The notes under the pieces are model-generated. The model made no database searches and was not told the origin of the DNA. It worked only from the letters and a program-made list of their open reading frames with translations. Shown here in pieces: positions 33,623 to 42,048 of a stretch of DNA of 61,604 nucleotides (positions are counted from its first letter, which is position 1; each line of letters opens with the position of its first letter). Location: assembly GCA_020403045.1 (NCBI GenBank), contig JADBYK010000020.1, forward strand, positions 1-61,604, read 5' to 3'. A program made the position numbers and the translations under genes. The stretch is from Cytophagales bacterium. Its GTDB lineage: Bacteria; Bacteroidota; Bacteroidia; Cytophagales; Cyclobacteriaceae.

Positions 33623-34900
33623 TCAATTGGTTCGTTTTTGTCGTCCTCCCCAACTCTTACCTGCGTGTGCTGATGAACTTGGAGAAGAAGAAGGCCTAGA
33701 GCCATGTCTACGCTGTTGACCTTGGCGAGGGACTTCTTTGGGCTTATCCGCATCTCCACTTGTAGCCGTCATGGGAAACGGATGACCATCAACTACTGGT
33801 ATGGGCTTTCCGATCAACTTCTGTATGTCGCGAAGGAATTCTCTTTCTTCAAAATCACAGAACGAAATGGATTTACCACTTAATCCTGCGCGGCCAGTAC
33901 GGCCAATTCTGTGCACGTACGTTTCAGGAATATTCGGCAATTCAAAATTGATCACGGTTGAAAGCTCATCTACATCAATACCGCGCGCTGCAATATCAGT
34001 TGCAACGAGCACGCGAGTTTTTTGCAGTTTAAAATTGCTCAACGCTCGCTGACGAGCATTTTGAGATTTATTCCCGTGGATGGCTTCAGCATGAACGCCC
34101 GCTTTATTCAAATCCATTGTTACCTTATCTGCGCCATGCTTGGTACGGGTAAATACCAAAGCTGTGATGATTGACTCGTCTTTCAAGAGGTGCAACAAAA
34201 GTGATTTTTTATTTTTCTTATCGACATAATACAACGATTGTTGTATGGTATTGGCCGTTGACGAAACAGGAGTTACTTCAACACGCACCGGATGTGTAAG
34301 AATTGAATTTGCCAACGCAGAAATTTCCTTTGGCATGGTAGCTGAAAAGAATAGCGTCTGTCTCTTAGGCGGCAGTTTCGCAATCACCTTTTTCACATCA
34401 TGTATGAACCCCATGTCTAACATGCGGTCTGCCTCATCCAACACGAAAATTTTGATATGATCTAACTTTACAAATCGCTGATTCATTAGATCAAGTAACC
34501 GGCCAGGTGTGGCTATGAGAATGTTGACACCTGCGCGCAGCGCATCTGTCTGCGATTTTTGAGAAACCCCTCCAAAGATGACGGTGTGTTTCAATTTCAA
34601 ATGTCGGCCATAGGCCGCAAAGCTTTCTCCAATTTGAATGGCCAATTCGCGGGTTGGCGTTAGTATTAATGTGCTGATTCCTACACTGGCCTTATATAGC
34701 TCATCTTGATGCAATAATTGCAAAATAGGAATAGCAAAAGCAGCTGTTTTCCCGGTGCCTGTTTGGGCACATCCCAGTAAATCTTTGCGCTCCAACAAAA
34801 TGGGAATTGCCTGCTCTTGAATGGGTGTGGGTGTTGTGTAACCTTCTGTTTTTAGAGCCCGAAGAATTGGCTCAATTAGATTTAATTTTTCAAATGACAT
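33623..34900 (-). CDS. rhlE: DEAD-box RNA helicase, RhlE type
   Basis: An ATP-dependent RNA helicase of 425 aa. Motifs in order: Q motif ([20 protein letters not shown]), [13 protein letters not shown], Ia [58 protein letters not shown]. After about residue 370 a basic, Ser-rich tail follows ([15 protein letters not shown], ending GGRQKRTN), typical of RhlE-like proteins and likely to bind RNA. The mRNA probably starts near 35010 and has a leader of about 110 nt containing two short hairpins (34958-34969 and 34976-34992 region), which could matter for cold or growth control. Confidence 0.94.
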   Translation of the reverse strand: MSFEKLNLIEPILRALKTEGYTTPTPIQEQAIPILLERKDLLGCAQTGTGKTAAFAIPILQLLHQDELYKASVGISTLILTPTRELAIQIGESFAAYGRHLKLKHTVIFGGVSQKSQTDALRAGVNILIATPGRLLDLMNQRFVKLDHIKIFVLDEADRMLDMGFIHDVKKVIAKLPPKRQTLFFSATMPKEISALANSILTHPVRVEVTPVSSTANTIQQSLYYVDKKNKKSLLLHLLKDESIITALVFTRTKHGADKVTMDLNKAGVHAEAIHGNKSQNARQRALSNFKLQKTRVLVATDIAARGIDVDELSTVINFELPNIPETYVHRIGRTGRAGLSGKSISFCDFEEREFLRDIQKLIGKPIPVVDGHPFPMTATSGDADKPKEVPRQGQQRRHGSRPSSSPSSSAHAGKSWGGRQKRTN

Positions 34901-35019
34901 ACTGATTTTTGATATGAGAGACGACTGTTTACTTAATGCCTCTTTGACTAACCTTGCTCACCGACTGGTGAAAGCACCGTTGAAAACGGCTTTTTACGGG
35001 AATTGGGAGGATCGAAGTG

Positions 35020-35027
35020 CAAAGGTA
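35020..35027 (-). promoter_or_regulatory. Putative -7 box for rhlE
   Basis: TACCTTTG on the minus strand, 119 nt before the rhlE ATG and just past the stop of the D-aminoacylase-like gene. Same octamer as at lepA and rpsL. No well-spaced -33 element is evident. Confidence 0.45.
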
Positions 35028-35064
35028 ATCATTTAACATCATACTCCCTCATCAAAATTGCATG

Positions 35065-36768
35065 CTATCTACTAGACACGCCATCAAAACCCGGCCCAAC
35101 TACCAAACGACCTGGTTTCTTTCCGGTGTGCTCACCATTTTTCAATACCTGTTCTCCGTTGACGAAAACATGTGAGACACCAGTCGCATATTGATGGGGA
35201 TCTTCAAAGGTTGCATGGTCTTCAATCTTTGCTGGATCAAAAATAACTACATCTGCAAAATAACCTACTCTTAAAAGCCCACGTTGTTTTATCTTCAGGT
35301 TGTGTGCCGGAAGTGAAGTCATTTTTCTAATCGCTTCCTCAGTCGTAATCAATTTTTCTTTTCGGGAATAGTTTGAGAGTAGTCGAGCAAAACTTCCATA
35401 AGCTCTTGGATGCGTGCCGCTCTCGTTGAAGGGTGCTTCATCTGCCATGGAACCAGCATCCGAACAAATACTCACGTAGGGTAAAGTCAGCATTTTTTTG
35501 ATATTATCTTCCGAAATCAAAAAGAAAATACAAGGTATACTTGATTTATCGGCCACGAGTAAATCCAAAACGGTCTCATTGGCATCTTTACCGTGCAGCA
35601 TGGCCACCTCGCTCAGTCTTTTCGTTTTGTAAAGGTTGTTTAAAGAGTCAGTTCGAAAGCCCATCAGCATGACATCTTTAGGATCTGAATTTCTACTGGG
35701 TATGCCTTGTTCCATGTCGCGTAACAAGCGCTTTCGCATAGCAGGATTTCGCAGCCGCTTTCTCATATCACGTAACCCACCCTCTTGTACCCAGGTAGGC
35801 AACCTCGCTGTAATACTTGTTCCACTGGCGTTGTACGTGTACATGTTTGCCGTTATTTTCAAGCCAGCTTTTTGTGCGCTATCTATCTTAGCAAGTACTG
35901 TGTCAATTTTATTCCAATTCCAGGTATTGTTAATCTTTAAATGATAAATCTCTGCGGGCAAGTTCGCTTCCTTCGCAATTCGAAAAACTTCGTTCATCGC
36001 AGGAAGAATTTTATCGCTTTCGCTGCGCATGTGGGTGATATACATGCCGTGGTATTCAGCAACAACTTTACTCAATTCGATAAGCTCTTCAGTAGATGCA
36101 TAATCAGCGGGCGCGTAAATCAATGACGTGCCCAAGCCCATCGCCCCTTCTTTCATTGACGCACGAACGAGTTCTTTCATTTGGCGTAACTCATCCTGAT
36201 TTGGTTTTTTGTTATTTAGCCCAAGCACTACATTTCTAACCGAAGTGGCGCCAACAAACGAAGCAAAGTTCGGGCTAACACCTTTCCTTTTTAGCACGTC
36301 AAAGTATTCACCTAGTGAACTCCACAACGTGTCTTTGCTACTGCTCTTCTTCCTCGGCCCGGGGCTCCATCCTTCTCCAAAAACCTCTAGCGTTACTCCT
36401 TGTTTGATATCGCTCATGGAACGACCATCTTTTAGCAAAGAACCATCCGCCCAACTTAGCATGTTAATAAACCCGGGCGAGACCGCAAGCCCGTTGACAT
36501 CTATCTCTTCGGTTCCTGTGGCGTAAGATAGATCTCCGATGGCAGCCAATGTATCGGCCTGAATAGCCACGTCCCCTTTATACGGTTTTGCACCTGATCC
36601 GTCATAGATGGTTCCGTTTCTAATAACTAAATCAAACTTATGTTTTGGGTTTTGTGCACATGAACTAATGAAAACAACAAGGAGAAATAGAATACCAATG
36701 ACGCTAGCCAATTCCTTGAAATAAGAAACCGTAGTTTTATATTTTTTTACAATACAAAAAGTGTCCAT
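35065..36768 (-). CDS. D-aminoacylase-like amidohydrolase, lipoprotein
   Basis: A member of the N-acyl-D-amino-acid deacylase branch of the amidohydrolase superfamily. I start it at 36768 (MDTFCIVKKYKTT), 7 nt after the upstream stop; ATG 36801 would overlap that gene. A membrane segment (ASVIGILFLLVVFI) ends in a lipobox ISSC, so the enzyme is probably an exported lipoprotein. Visible: FDLVIRNGTIYDGSG, ITHMRSESD, AEIYHLKINN, the catalytic-type Asp in VSICSDAGSM, and HPRAYGSFARLL. Odd: the His-x-His motif usually seen after PGFID is replaced (PGFINMLSWADG), and the metal-bridging Cys region reads VFGEGWSP. It may belong to a subfamily with a different metal site. Confidence 0.85.
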   Translation of the reverse strand: MDTFCIVKKYKTTVSYFKELASVIGILFLLVVFISSCAQNPKHKFDLVIRNGTIYDGSGAKPYKGDVAIQADTLAAIGDLSYATGTEEIDVNGLAVSPGFINMLSWADGSLLKDGRSMSDIKQGVTLEVFGEGWSPGPRKKSSSKDTLWSSLGEYFDVLKRKGVSPNFASFVGATSVRNVVLGLNNKKPNQDELRQMKELVRASMKEGAMGLGTSLIYAPADYASTEELIELSKVVAEYHGMYITHMRSESDKILPAMNEVFRIAKEANLPAEIYHLKINNTWNWNKIDTVLAKIDSAQKAGLKITANMYTYNASGTSITARLPTWVQEGGLRDMRKRLRNPAMRKRLLRDMEQGIPSRNSDPKDVMLMGFRTDSLNNLYKTKRLSEVAMLHGKDANETVLDLLVADKSSIPCIFFLISEDNIKKMLTLPYVSICSDAGSMADEAPFNESGTHPRAYGSFARLLSNYSRKEKLITTEEAIRKMTSLPAHNLKIKQRGLLRVGYFADVVIFDPAKIEDHATFEDPHQYATGVSHVFVNGEQVLKNGEHTGKKPGRLVVGPGFDGVSSR

Positions 36769-36775
36769 AAAAAAT

Positions 36776-37525
36776 TTACTTACAACCAATGCCTTGGACA
36801 TATTTCCCTATTGCATTAATGGATTTTGCCGTTTTACTTCCCTCAAAACCTTTGATGTCTGAATAGCGAACTGAGTTTACATAATCGCTCAACAACTTTT
36901 TTGAAAGTGGCCAATAAGACCAGTGCCATTTCTCTTCTTCATAACCCGTACGACCCGCTGCTTTTGATGTATAGGGCTGACAAAAACCAAAATTTGCTGC
37001 GTGTGTCGTCAGCCATTGATAAATTTTCAATCCTTCTCCCGAATCGAAATACGAATTCTCCAATGAATTTAAATCCACATCGGTTCCCCAATGGTGCCGA
37101 GAGGTTCCGGGCATGGAGCTATACAACAAAATAAGCTTGGCTCTTTTCTCTAAATCAGTAACCTCGGTCAGGTTTTGCCCCTCTACCAAGGTTCTGCCTT
37201 CCCATTTATTTTCCCAAATAGTTTTCTGTGCTTCAAAATTTCGAGTGGCAGAAATGATGAAAAGCGTGATCCCATCTTCGTTGGCAGCAGAAGCCATTTT
37301 CAAAAAAGCTTCGTATGCTTCTTTCCGTAAATATTTCCCTTGTGCACTTCCTCTGGCGAAATCATCGCCCAACTTTACAAAGCGTGAATCTTTCGATTCA
37401 TCAAATTGACCTAACAGGTAATTCTTATCAACATCCTGCGAAAGCAGCATTGAAGGAACAAACAAAACAAAGCAACAGAGAATAACTTCGAACCTTAAAT
37501 GTTGAATCTTGAATTGCAATTCCAT
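36776..37525 (-). CDS. M15-type D-alanyl-D-alanine carboxypeptidase
   Basis: A zinc peptidase of the VanY/M15B group acting on cell-wall stem peptides in the periplasm. The start is ATG 37525 (MELQFKIQHLRF); the TTG at 37546 would overlap the upstream gene. The signal peptide ends near SMLLSQ. The zinc site is visible as SRHHWGTDVD (His and Asp) and EEKWHWSYWP (Glu base and second His), preceded by LFIISATRNFEAQKTIW. It lies 4 nt after the aroma operon's DAHP synthase gene and 7 nt before the D-aminoacylase-like gene, so it is probably cotranscribed with both. Confidence 0.9.
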   Translation of the reverse strand: MELQFKIQHLRFEVILCCFVLFVPSMLLSQDVDKNYLLGQFDESKDSRFVKLGDDFARGSAQGKYLRKEAYEAFLKMASAANEDGITLFIISATRNFEAQKTIWENKWEGRTLVEGQNLTEVTDLEKRAKLILLYSSMPGTSRHHWGTDVDLNSLENSYFDSGEGLKIYQWLTTHAANFGFCQPYTSKAAGRTGYEEEKWHWSYWPLSKKLLSDYVNSVRYSDIKGFEGSKTAKSINAIGKYVQGIGCK

Positions 37526-37529
37526 TGAA

Positions 37530-38630
37530 TTATACTCTTTCTTCAATCTGGTTCATCACCTTCGTTTGTACTTGTATTGATTCATGGTGCACCAAACGCA
37601 ACAAGTCGCGCATAAAACCCTCCTCCAACCCCATTGCCTTTCCGAGAGACACGCGTGTTTTTATAATTTCCTCCCAGCGGTTTACCTGTAAGATCGTTAC
37701 ATTATTATCTCTCTTGTATTGTCCGATTTTCTCAGAAATCTTCATGCGTGACGACATCTTTTGCATAATCTCATCATCAAGCTGATCAATTTGCTCGCGC
37801 AATACGCTCAGCGTATCTTTAAACGTTTTACTCTCGCTTGACGAAGTACGGACAACCAAATCAGACAAAATCTTGCCGAGTGTAGCTGGTGTTACTTGTT
37901 GCTTCGCATCACTCCAGGCAGCATCCGGATTGATGTGACTCTCAATCATCAAGCCGGCCATATCCAAGTCAAGTGCTTTTTGCGAAACAAAAGCAATCAA
38001 CTCTCGATTGCCGGAAATATGGCTCGGATCGCAGATCATCTCCAATTCCGGAAATCTCGTTTTCAATTCGATGGCTAAATCCCACATCGGCAAATTGCGG
38101 AATGGGCCTTTTTCAAAAGATGAAAAACCACGATGGATGGCAGCCATCTTCTTGATGCCCGCTTTGTTCAGTCGCTCCAAGGCGCCTACCCACAACTCAA
38201 GATCAGGATTCACGGGATTCTTCACCATCACTGGAATGTCAACACCCTTCAAACTATCAGCAATCTCCTGTACAGAAAAAGGGTTGACTGTAGTGCGCGC
38301 ACCCACCCACAATATATCTACCCCTGCTTTCAGCGCAGCGTCAACGTGTGCTGCATTGGCGACTTCCGTGGTTACCGGTAGCCCCGTCTCTTTTTTTGCA
38401 GTCATCAGCCAGTTCAAACCAATATCTCCTGCACCTTCGTATTGACCAGGTCTCGTGCGGGGTTTCCAAATGCCAGCGCGGAGAGCATGTACTTTACCCG
38501 TGGCTGCGATTTGTTTTGCAGTCTCCACCATCTGCTCTTCTGTTTCGGCACTGCAAGGCCCACTGATAATGATCGGCTTTTTTACTCCCAACCATTCAGC
38601 AATCGATTCAAGTTCTAATCCTTTTTTCAT
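37530..38630 (-). CDS. DAHP synthase - chorismate mutase fusion
   Basis: A bifunctional aromatic pathway enzyme. The start is ATG 38630 (MKKGLELESIAEW). Residues about 1-260 are a type I beta 3-deoxy-7-phosphoheptulonate synthase (IISGPCSAETEEQ, RAGIWKPRTRPG, ILWVGARTTVNPFSVQEIA, PVMVKNPVNPDLELW), which condenses PEP and erythrose-4-phosphate. Residues about 272-366 are an AroQ-type chorismate mutase (LREQIDQLDDEIMQKMSSRM, KISEKIGQYKR, RWEEII). In related fusions the mutase part also carries feedback control. It follows tyrA after 129 nt of AT-rich spacer without a terminator, so it probably belongs to the attenuated operon. Confidence 0.93.
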   Translation of the reverse strand: MKKGLELESIAEWLGVKKPIIISGPCSAETEEQMVETAKQIAATGKVHALRAGIWKPRTRPGQYEGAGDIGLNWLMTAKKETGLPVTTEVANAAHVDAALKAGVDILWVGARTTVNPFSVQEIADSLKGVDIPVMVKNPVNPDLELWVGALERLNKAGIKKMAAIHRGFSSFEKGPFRNLPMWDLAIELKTRFPELEMICDPSHISGNRELIAFVSQKALDLDMAGLMIESHINPDAAWSDAKQQVTPATLGKILSDLVVRTSSSESKTFKDTLSVLREQIDQLDDEIMQKMSSRMKISEKIGQYKRDNNVTILQVNRWEEIIKTRVSLGKAMGLEEGFMRDLLRLVHHESIQVQTKVMNQIEERV

Positions 38631-38759
38631 ATACAATTCAAAGTTAAAGATTCAAGTTTACTATTTATTAAAAAGAAGTCAGAAGTTAGAATTTAGAAGT
38701 CAGAATAGTACTACTACCCCTAACCACCGATTACCGATTACTGCCCACTTCTTACGATT

Positions 38760-39608
38760 TTACTTCTTATCCAACACCCTCCTAATCTCATTTGCTTTGG
38801 TCAACGTTTTTACCAATTCTTTGGTATCCTTCTTCATCAAGTGATAATGGAATTTTTGCAAGTGCATGATGTATTCTAACAACGCCTGACTTAAATATTC
38901 CGAATTCTGCTCAAAGATAGGTGCCCACATAGCCGGGGAACTCTTTGCCAATCTTACGGTAGATGCAAAACCACTACCCGCCAAGTCAAAAATATTCTTT
39001 TCATCTTTCTCGATATCCAATACTGTTTGCCCCAATAAAAAGGAACTGACGTGCGAGAGATGAGAGACATAAGCCACGTGTTTATCATGTTCGTCCGGCT
39101 CCATGAATATCGTGTTCATTCCCACGCTATCAAAAATCATTTTGGCCACAGCCAAAGATGAGTCAGAAGACTGTTCCTTTTCGCAAATGATATTTGTCTT
39201 TCCCTCAAATAATCCTTTCAACGCAGCAGTAGGCCCGGAGTTTTCTGTTCCTGAAATGGGGTGCGCAGCGACAAATTGCGTACGTCTGTTGTGTTGGGTT
39301 ACCGACTTGCAGATCATAGTCTTCGTAGAGCCCGTATCTATCACCACTGTATTTTTTGCTATGCGATCAAGGATAGAGGGCAAGAGCGCACCAATAGTGT
39401 TGACAGGAATAGCCAATATCACTACATCAGATTCCGCAAACGCCCTCTCCTCTGTAAGAATCTCATCGACCAACCCTAGTTCTAATGCCTTTCTCGCATG
39501 TCCTTCATTGAAGTCAATACCAATCAGTCTTGTTGCAATTTTTTTGCTCCTCAAATCTATGGCCAGCGATCCTCCTATCAATCCCAACCCAACAATTGCT
39601 ATTTTCAT
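38760..39608 (-). CDS. tyrA: Prephenate dehydrogenase
   Basis: Makes 4-hydroxyphenylpyruvate from prephenate with NAD, the tyrosine branch. The start is ATG 39608 (MKIAIVGLGLIGGSLAIDL), 1 nt after the aminotransferase stop; 12 more open codons lie upstream inside that gene. The Rossmann GLGLIGGS motif, DVVILAIPVN, VIDTGSTK, the catalytic region VAAHPISGTENSGP and HVSYVSHLSHVSSFLL-like helices (VAYVSHLSHVSSFLLG) are present. 282 aa without a fused mutase or ACT domain; the mutase is on the DAHP synthase instead. Confidence 0.94.
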   Translation of the reverse strand: MKIAIVGLGLIGGSLAIDLRSKKIATRLIGIDFNEGHARKALELGLVDEILTEERAFAESDVVILAIPVNTIGALLPSILDRIAKNTVVIDTGSTKTMICKSVTQHNRRTQFVAAHPISGTENSGPTAALKGLFEGKTNIICEKEQSSDSSLAVAKMIFDSVGMNTIFMEPDEHDKHVAYVSHLSHVSSFLLGQTVLDIEKDEKNIFDLAGSGFASTVRLAKSSPAMWAPIFEQNSEYLSQALLEYIMHLQKFHYHLMKKDTKELVKTLTKANEIRRVLDKK

Positions 39609-39609
39609 T

Positions 39610-40797
39610 TTAGATAGATTGCGGTTGTGTGACTTGAGAACCAATGAATTCTTGAATTCGGTAGCGCGCCTCGTTTAGCTTTTCCTCTGCTGCGCAGAGC
39701 GAAATCCGTATATGCCTTCTACCTGTTTCACCAAAGATAAATCCGGGTGTTATGAAGACATGTGTTCCATAGAGTATCTCATCAATCCATTTCTCCACGT
39801 CATTCACGCCAACTGGTGCCTTTGCCCATACAAACAGACCTGATTGCTGTGTTGAATAGCTGCATCCCAAAACATCTAAAATTTTACATGCCGCATCTTT
39901 TCTTTTTTGATACATCGCATTCAAATTGGTGAACCATTCCTTGCCACTTTTCAACGCCTCCACGGCAGCATGTTGCAATCCTAAAAACATGCCGGAGTCC
40001 ATATTGCTTTTTACGCGCAGCACCGCATCGACATAATGTGCATTACCAGCGACCCAACCGATTCGCCAGCCAGCCATGTTATGTGATTTGCTCAGCGAGT
40101 TAAGCTCAAGCGCCACCTCATCAGCGCCTTCAATACTAAGTATTGAAAGGGGATGCTCATTTAAAATGAGTGAATACGGATTATCATTTACGATCAAAAA
40201 TCTATTTGCTCTTGCCAGATCAACCAGATCCTTCAATTCCTTGAGTGAAGCTATTCTTCCTGTGGGCATATGCGGAAAGTTGACCCACATTATTTTCACC
40301 TTTGAAAGATCCTTCTTTCGAAGACCCTCAACATCGATTTGCCAGTTCGCTTCTTCTTTCATGTCATAAGTAACTGCCTTGGCGCCAACCAATTTCGCCA
40401 CTGACGCATAGGTTGGGTACCCGGGATCGGGAATTAACACTTCATCGCCTTCATTTACAAAAGCCATCATGGTGTGAAGTATACCCTCCTTCGATCCCAT
40501 CAACGGAAGTATCTCCGACTCTATATTCAAAGAAACACCATAGGTGCCAACATAAAAATCAGCAATAGCTTTTCGTAGTTGCGGAATTCCCTTGTAGTTC
40601 TGATACCCATGGTTAGCTGGATTCTTTGCCGAAACGACTAGAGCATCAATCGCGTCAATAGCGGGCATCTGATCAGGGCTACCAATCCCGAGGTTGATTA
40701 CGCGCCATTCGGGCGTATCGATACTTCTCACCTCCGCCAATTTCCTGCTGAAGTAGTACTCTTCTACGTTCTTTATCCTATTTGCAAATTCAATCAT
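39610..40797 (-). CDS. Class I/II aminotransferase of the aromatic operon
   Basis: A PLP enzyme of 395 aa, fold type I. PLP-binding features: the Lys in LNSLSKSHNMAGWRIGWVAG, NDNPYSLIL (Asn/Asp/Tyr contacts), and the C-terminal Arg in RRHIRISLCA for the substrate carboxylate. The N-terminal INLGIGSPDQMP is typical of the aspartate/LL-diaminopimelate aminotransferase branch. Its place between pheA and tyrA indicates that it transaminates phenylpyruvate and 4-hydroxyphenylpyruvate, or prephenate, but substrate choice cannot be read from sequence. It lies 31 nt after pheA and 1 nt before tyrA. Confidence 0.92.
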   Translation of the reverse strand: MIEFANRIKNVEEYYFSRKLAEVRSIDTPEWRVINLGIGSPDQMPAIDAIDALVVSAKNPANHGYQNYKGIPQLRKAIADFYVGTYGVSLNIESEILPLMGSKEGILHTMMAFVNEGDEVLIPDPGYPTYASVAKLVGAKAVTYDMKEEANWQIDVEGLRKKDLSKVKIMWVNFPHMPTGRIASLKELKDLVDLARANRFLIVNDNPYSLILNEHPLSILSIEGADEVALELNSLSKSHNMAGWRIGWVAGNAHYVDAVLRVKSNMDSGMFLGLQHAAVEALKSGKEWFTNLNAMYQKRKDAACKILDVLGCSYSTQQSGLFVWAKAPVGVNDVEKWIDEILYGTHVFITPGFIFGETGRRHIRISLCAAEEKLNEARYRIQEFIGSQVTQPQSI

Positions 40798-40828
40798 TTT
40801 CTAAATTCTAAATTCAGCATTCAACTGT

Positions 40829-41671
40829 CTATTTGTACTCAATTTTTGCTCTCTTGTATTCACCCAACACATTTAAATTCCTTACCTGCCTTAAAATTTC
40901 CTGGATAGCTGTATCGTAATTCCTTCTTTTCGTCCATTCTACATCAATATGAATGGAGTACTCGCTTGGCTTACCGACAATAGGTATGGACTGAATCTTT
41001 GTTAGATTGATTTGATTGTTCTTCAATGTCATTAGTGCTTCGGCCAGGCTTCCGACCTCGTTGGCAACTTCAAAACAAAGGGAAGCCTTGTTACTATCAT
41101 GGGCCGTTTGTCTCCCCTTAGCAAGAATCAAAAAGCGTGTAAAATTTTTCTTGTTTGTTTCTATTCTCTTTTCCAGAATTTGCAATCCGAATTTTTTTGC
41201 CGCGTGCTCGTTAGCAATCGCTGCGGTATTGGTCAGTTTATTTTCTTTTACTTTCCTGGCTGACACGGCCGTGTCATCACTTTCTCTGATCTCTACATTC
41301 TTTAGCCGAAACAAGAAATCATTGCACTGTCTAATTGCCATTGGATGGGATTCGATGCATTTAACATCATTTAATGTTACACCCGGCAAAACCAACAGAT
41401 GCATGTGTATGGGTAAGTACACTTCACCGATGATAGAAAAATGGTATTCCTGCAGAAGGAAATAATTAGGAAGAATACTTCCCGCTATCGAATTTTCAAT
41501 AGCCATTACAGCAAAGTCGGACTCTCCTTTTTTCAATGATTCGCACAAGGCATGAAAGGATAGGCATTCAACAGATTCAATCGAATCTCCAAAATAGGTT
41601 TGCGCTGCCACCTCGTGAAAACTAGTGGCAATGCCCTGTATGGCTACTTTCAATTTTCTTTTCTTGCTCAT
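40829..41671 (-). CDS. pheA: Prephenate dehydratase
   Basis: Makes phenylpyruvate from prephenate, the phenylalanine branch. 280 aa: a dehydratase domain (about 7-185: KVAIQGIATSFHEVAAQTYF, DFAVMAIENSIAGSILPNY, SHPMAIRQCNDF, and the catalytic Thr in KKNFTRFLIL) and a C-terminal ACT domain (about 197-275). The ACT motifs that bind Phe are altered from GALxxxL to GSLAEAL and from ESRP to QSIP, so feedback control may differ from the enterobacterial enzyme. It is the first structural gene of the operon and lies 79 nt downstream of a strong terminator within an attenuator-like leader. Confidence 0.94.
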   Translation of the reverse strand: MSKKRKLKVAIQGIATSFHEVAAQTYFGDSIESVECLSFHALCESLKKGESDFAVMAIENSIAGSILPNYFLLQEYHFSIIGEVYLPIHMHLLVLPGVTLNDVKCIESHPMAIRQCNDFLFRLKNVEIRESDDTAVSARKVKENKLTNTAAIANEHAAKKFGLQILEKRIETNKKNFTRFLILAKGRQTAHDSNKASLCFEVANEVGSLAEALMTLKNNQINLTKIQSIPIVGKPSEYSIHIDVEWTKRRNYDTAIQEILRQVRNLNVLGEYKRAKIEYK

Positions 41672-41749
41672 TCAATCGTTATGCTACTTCGGTTACTACT
41701 ACTTCAACTATGGCTACATTCTACAAAACCTACGTAGCACAGGTAAAAA

Positions 41750-41781
41750 AGAAAAGTCCCGGCTTTTACCGGGACTTTTCT
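41750..41781 (-). terminator. Leader terminator (attenuator) of the pheA operon
   Basis: A perfect 13-bp stem (41769-41781 with 41750-41762; AGAAAAGTCCCGG and its complement) with a 6-nt loop. On the minus strand it is followed by a T-rich run. The flanking genes are divergent, so this hairpin is not at the end of any gene. It points at pheA, 79 nt before its ATG, and lies 22 nt after the stop of the leader peptide: the place and polarity of an attenuator. Confidence 0.9.
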
Positions 41782-41803
41782 GAGTTTCTTTTGTTTTATG
41801 TTT

Positions 41804-41881
41804 TCAACAAAGCGATTCTCTATCTAGTCCCGGCAGGGCTGGATAAAAATAAAAGCTAAAATAAAATCGCTGTGTGTTCAT
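41804..41881 (-). CDS. Phe/Tyr leader peptide of the pheA operon
   Basis: A 25-codon frame, ATG 41881-41879 to TGA 41806-41804. It begins MNTQRFYFSFYFYP and ends LDRESLC, so codons 6-13 hold four Phe and three Tyr in a run of eight. Such a run just ahead of a terminator is the signature of ribosome-mediated attenuation, as in the enterobacterial pheA leader. Here both Phe and Tyr would be sensed, fitting an operon that makes both. The frame is too short to appear in normal gene calling. Confidence 0.88.
   Translation of the reverse strand: MNTQRFYFSFYFYPALPGLDRESLC
41826..41833 (-). promoter_or_regulatory. Antiterminator segment within the leader peptide frame
   Basis: On the minus strand CCGGGACT (leader codons 17-19) is exactly complementary to AGTCCCGG in the 5' arm of the terminator (41769-41776), extendable to 10 pairs with a G-U. 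If a ribosome stalls at the Phe/Tyr codons, this segment stays free and can pair with the terminator's 5' arm, preventing the terminator. A ribosome reading through would cover it and let the terminator form. Confidence 0.8.
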
Positions 41882-42048
41882 TTCCTTGTTTAGTGAAACG
41901 AAGAAAGGACAAAAAAACCGATTCACCAAAAAGAGAAGGCTAATTTTAACAAAAAAGCGTTAAAACTAACTCTTGTTAGCTACCGAAAACACCTTGAGGT
42001 ACAATCCCAAATCTGCTATATTTATCGAACTAAAGATTACCCACAACT

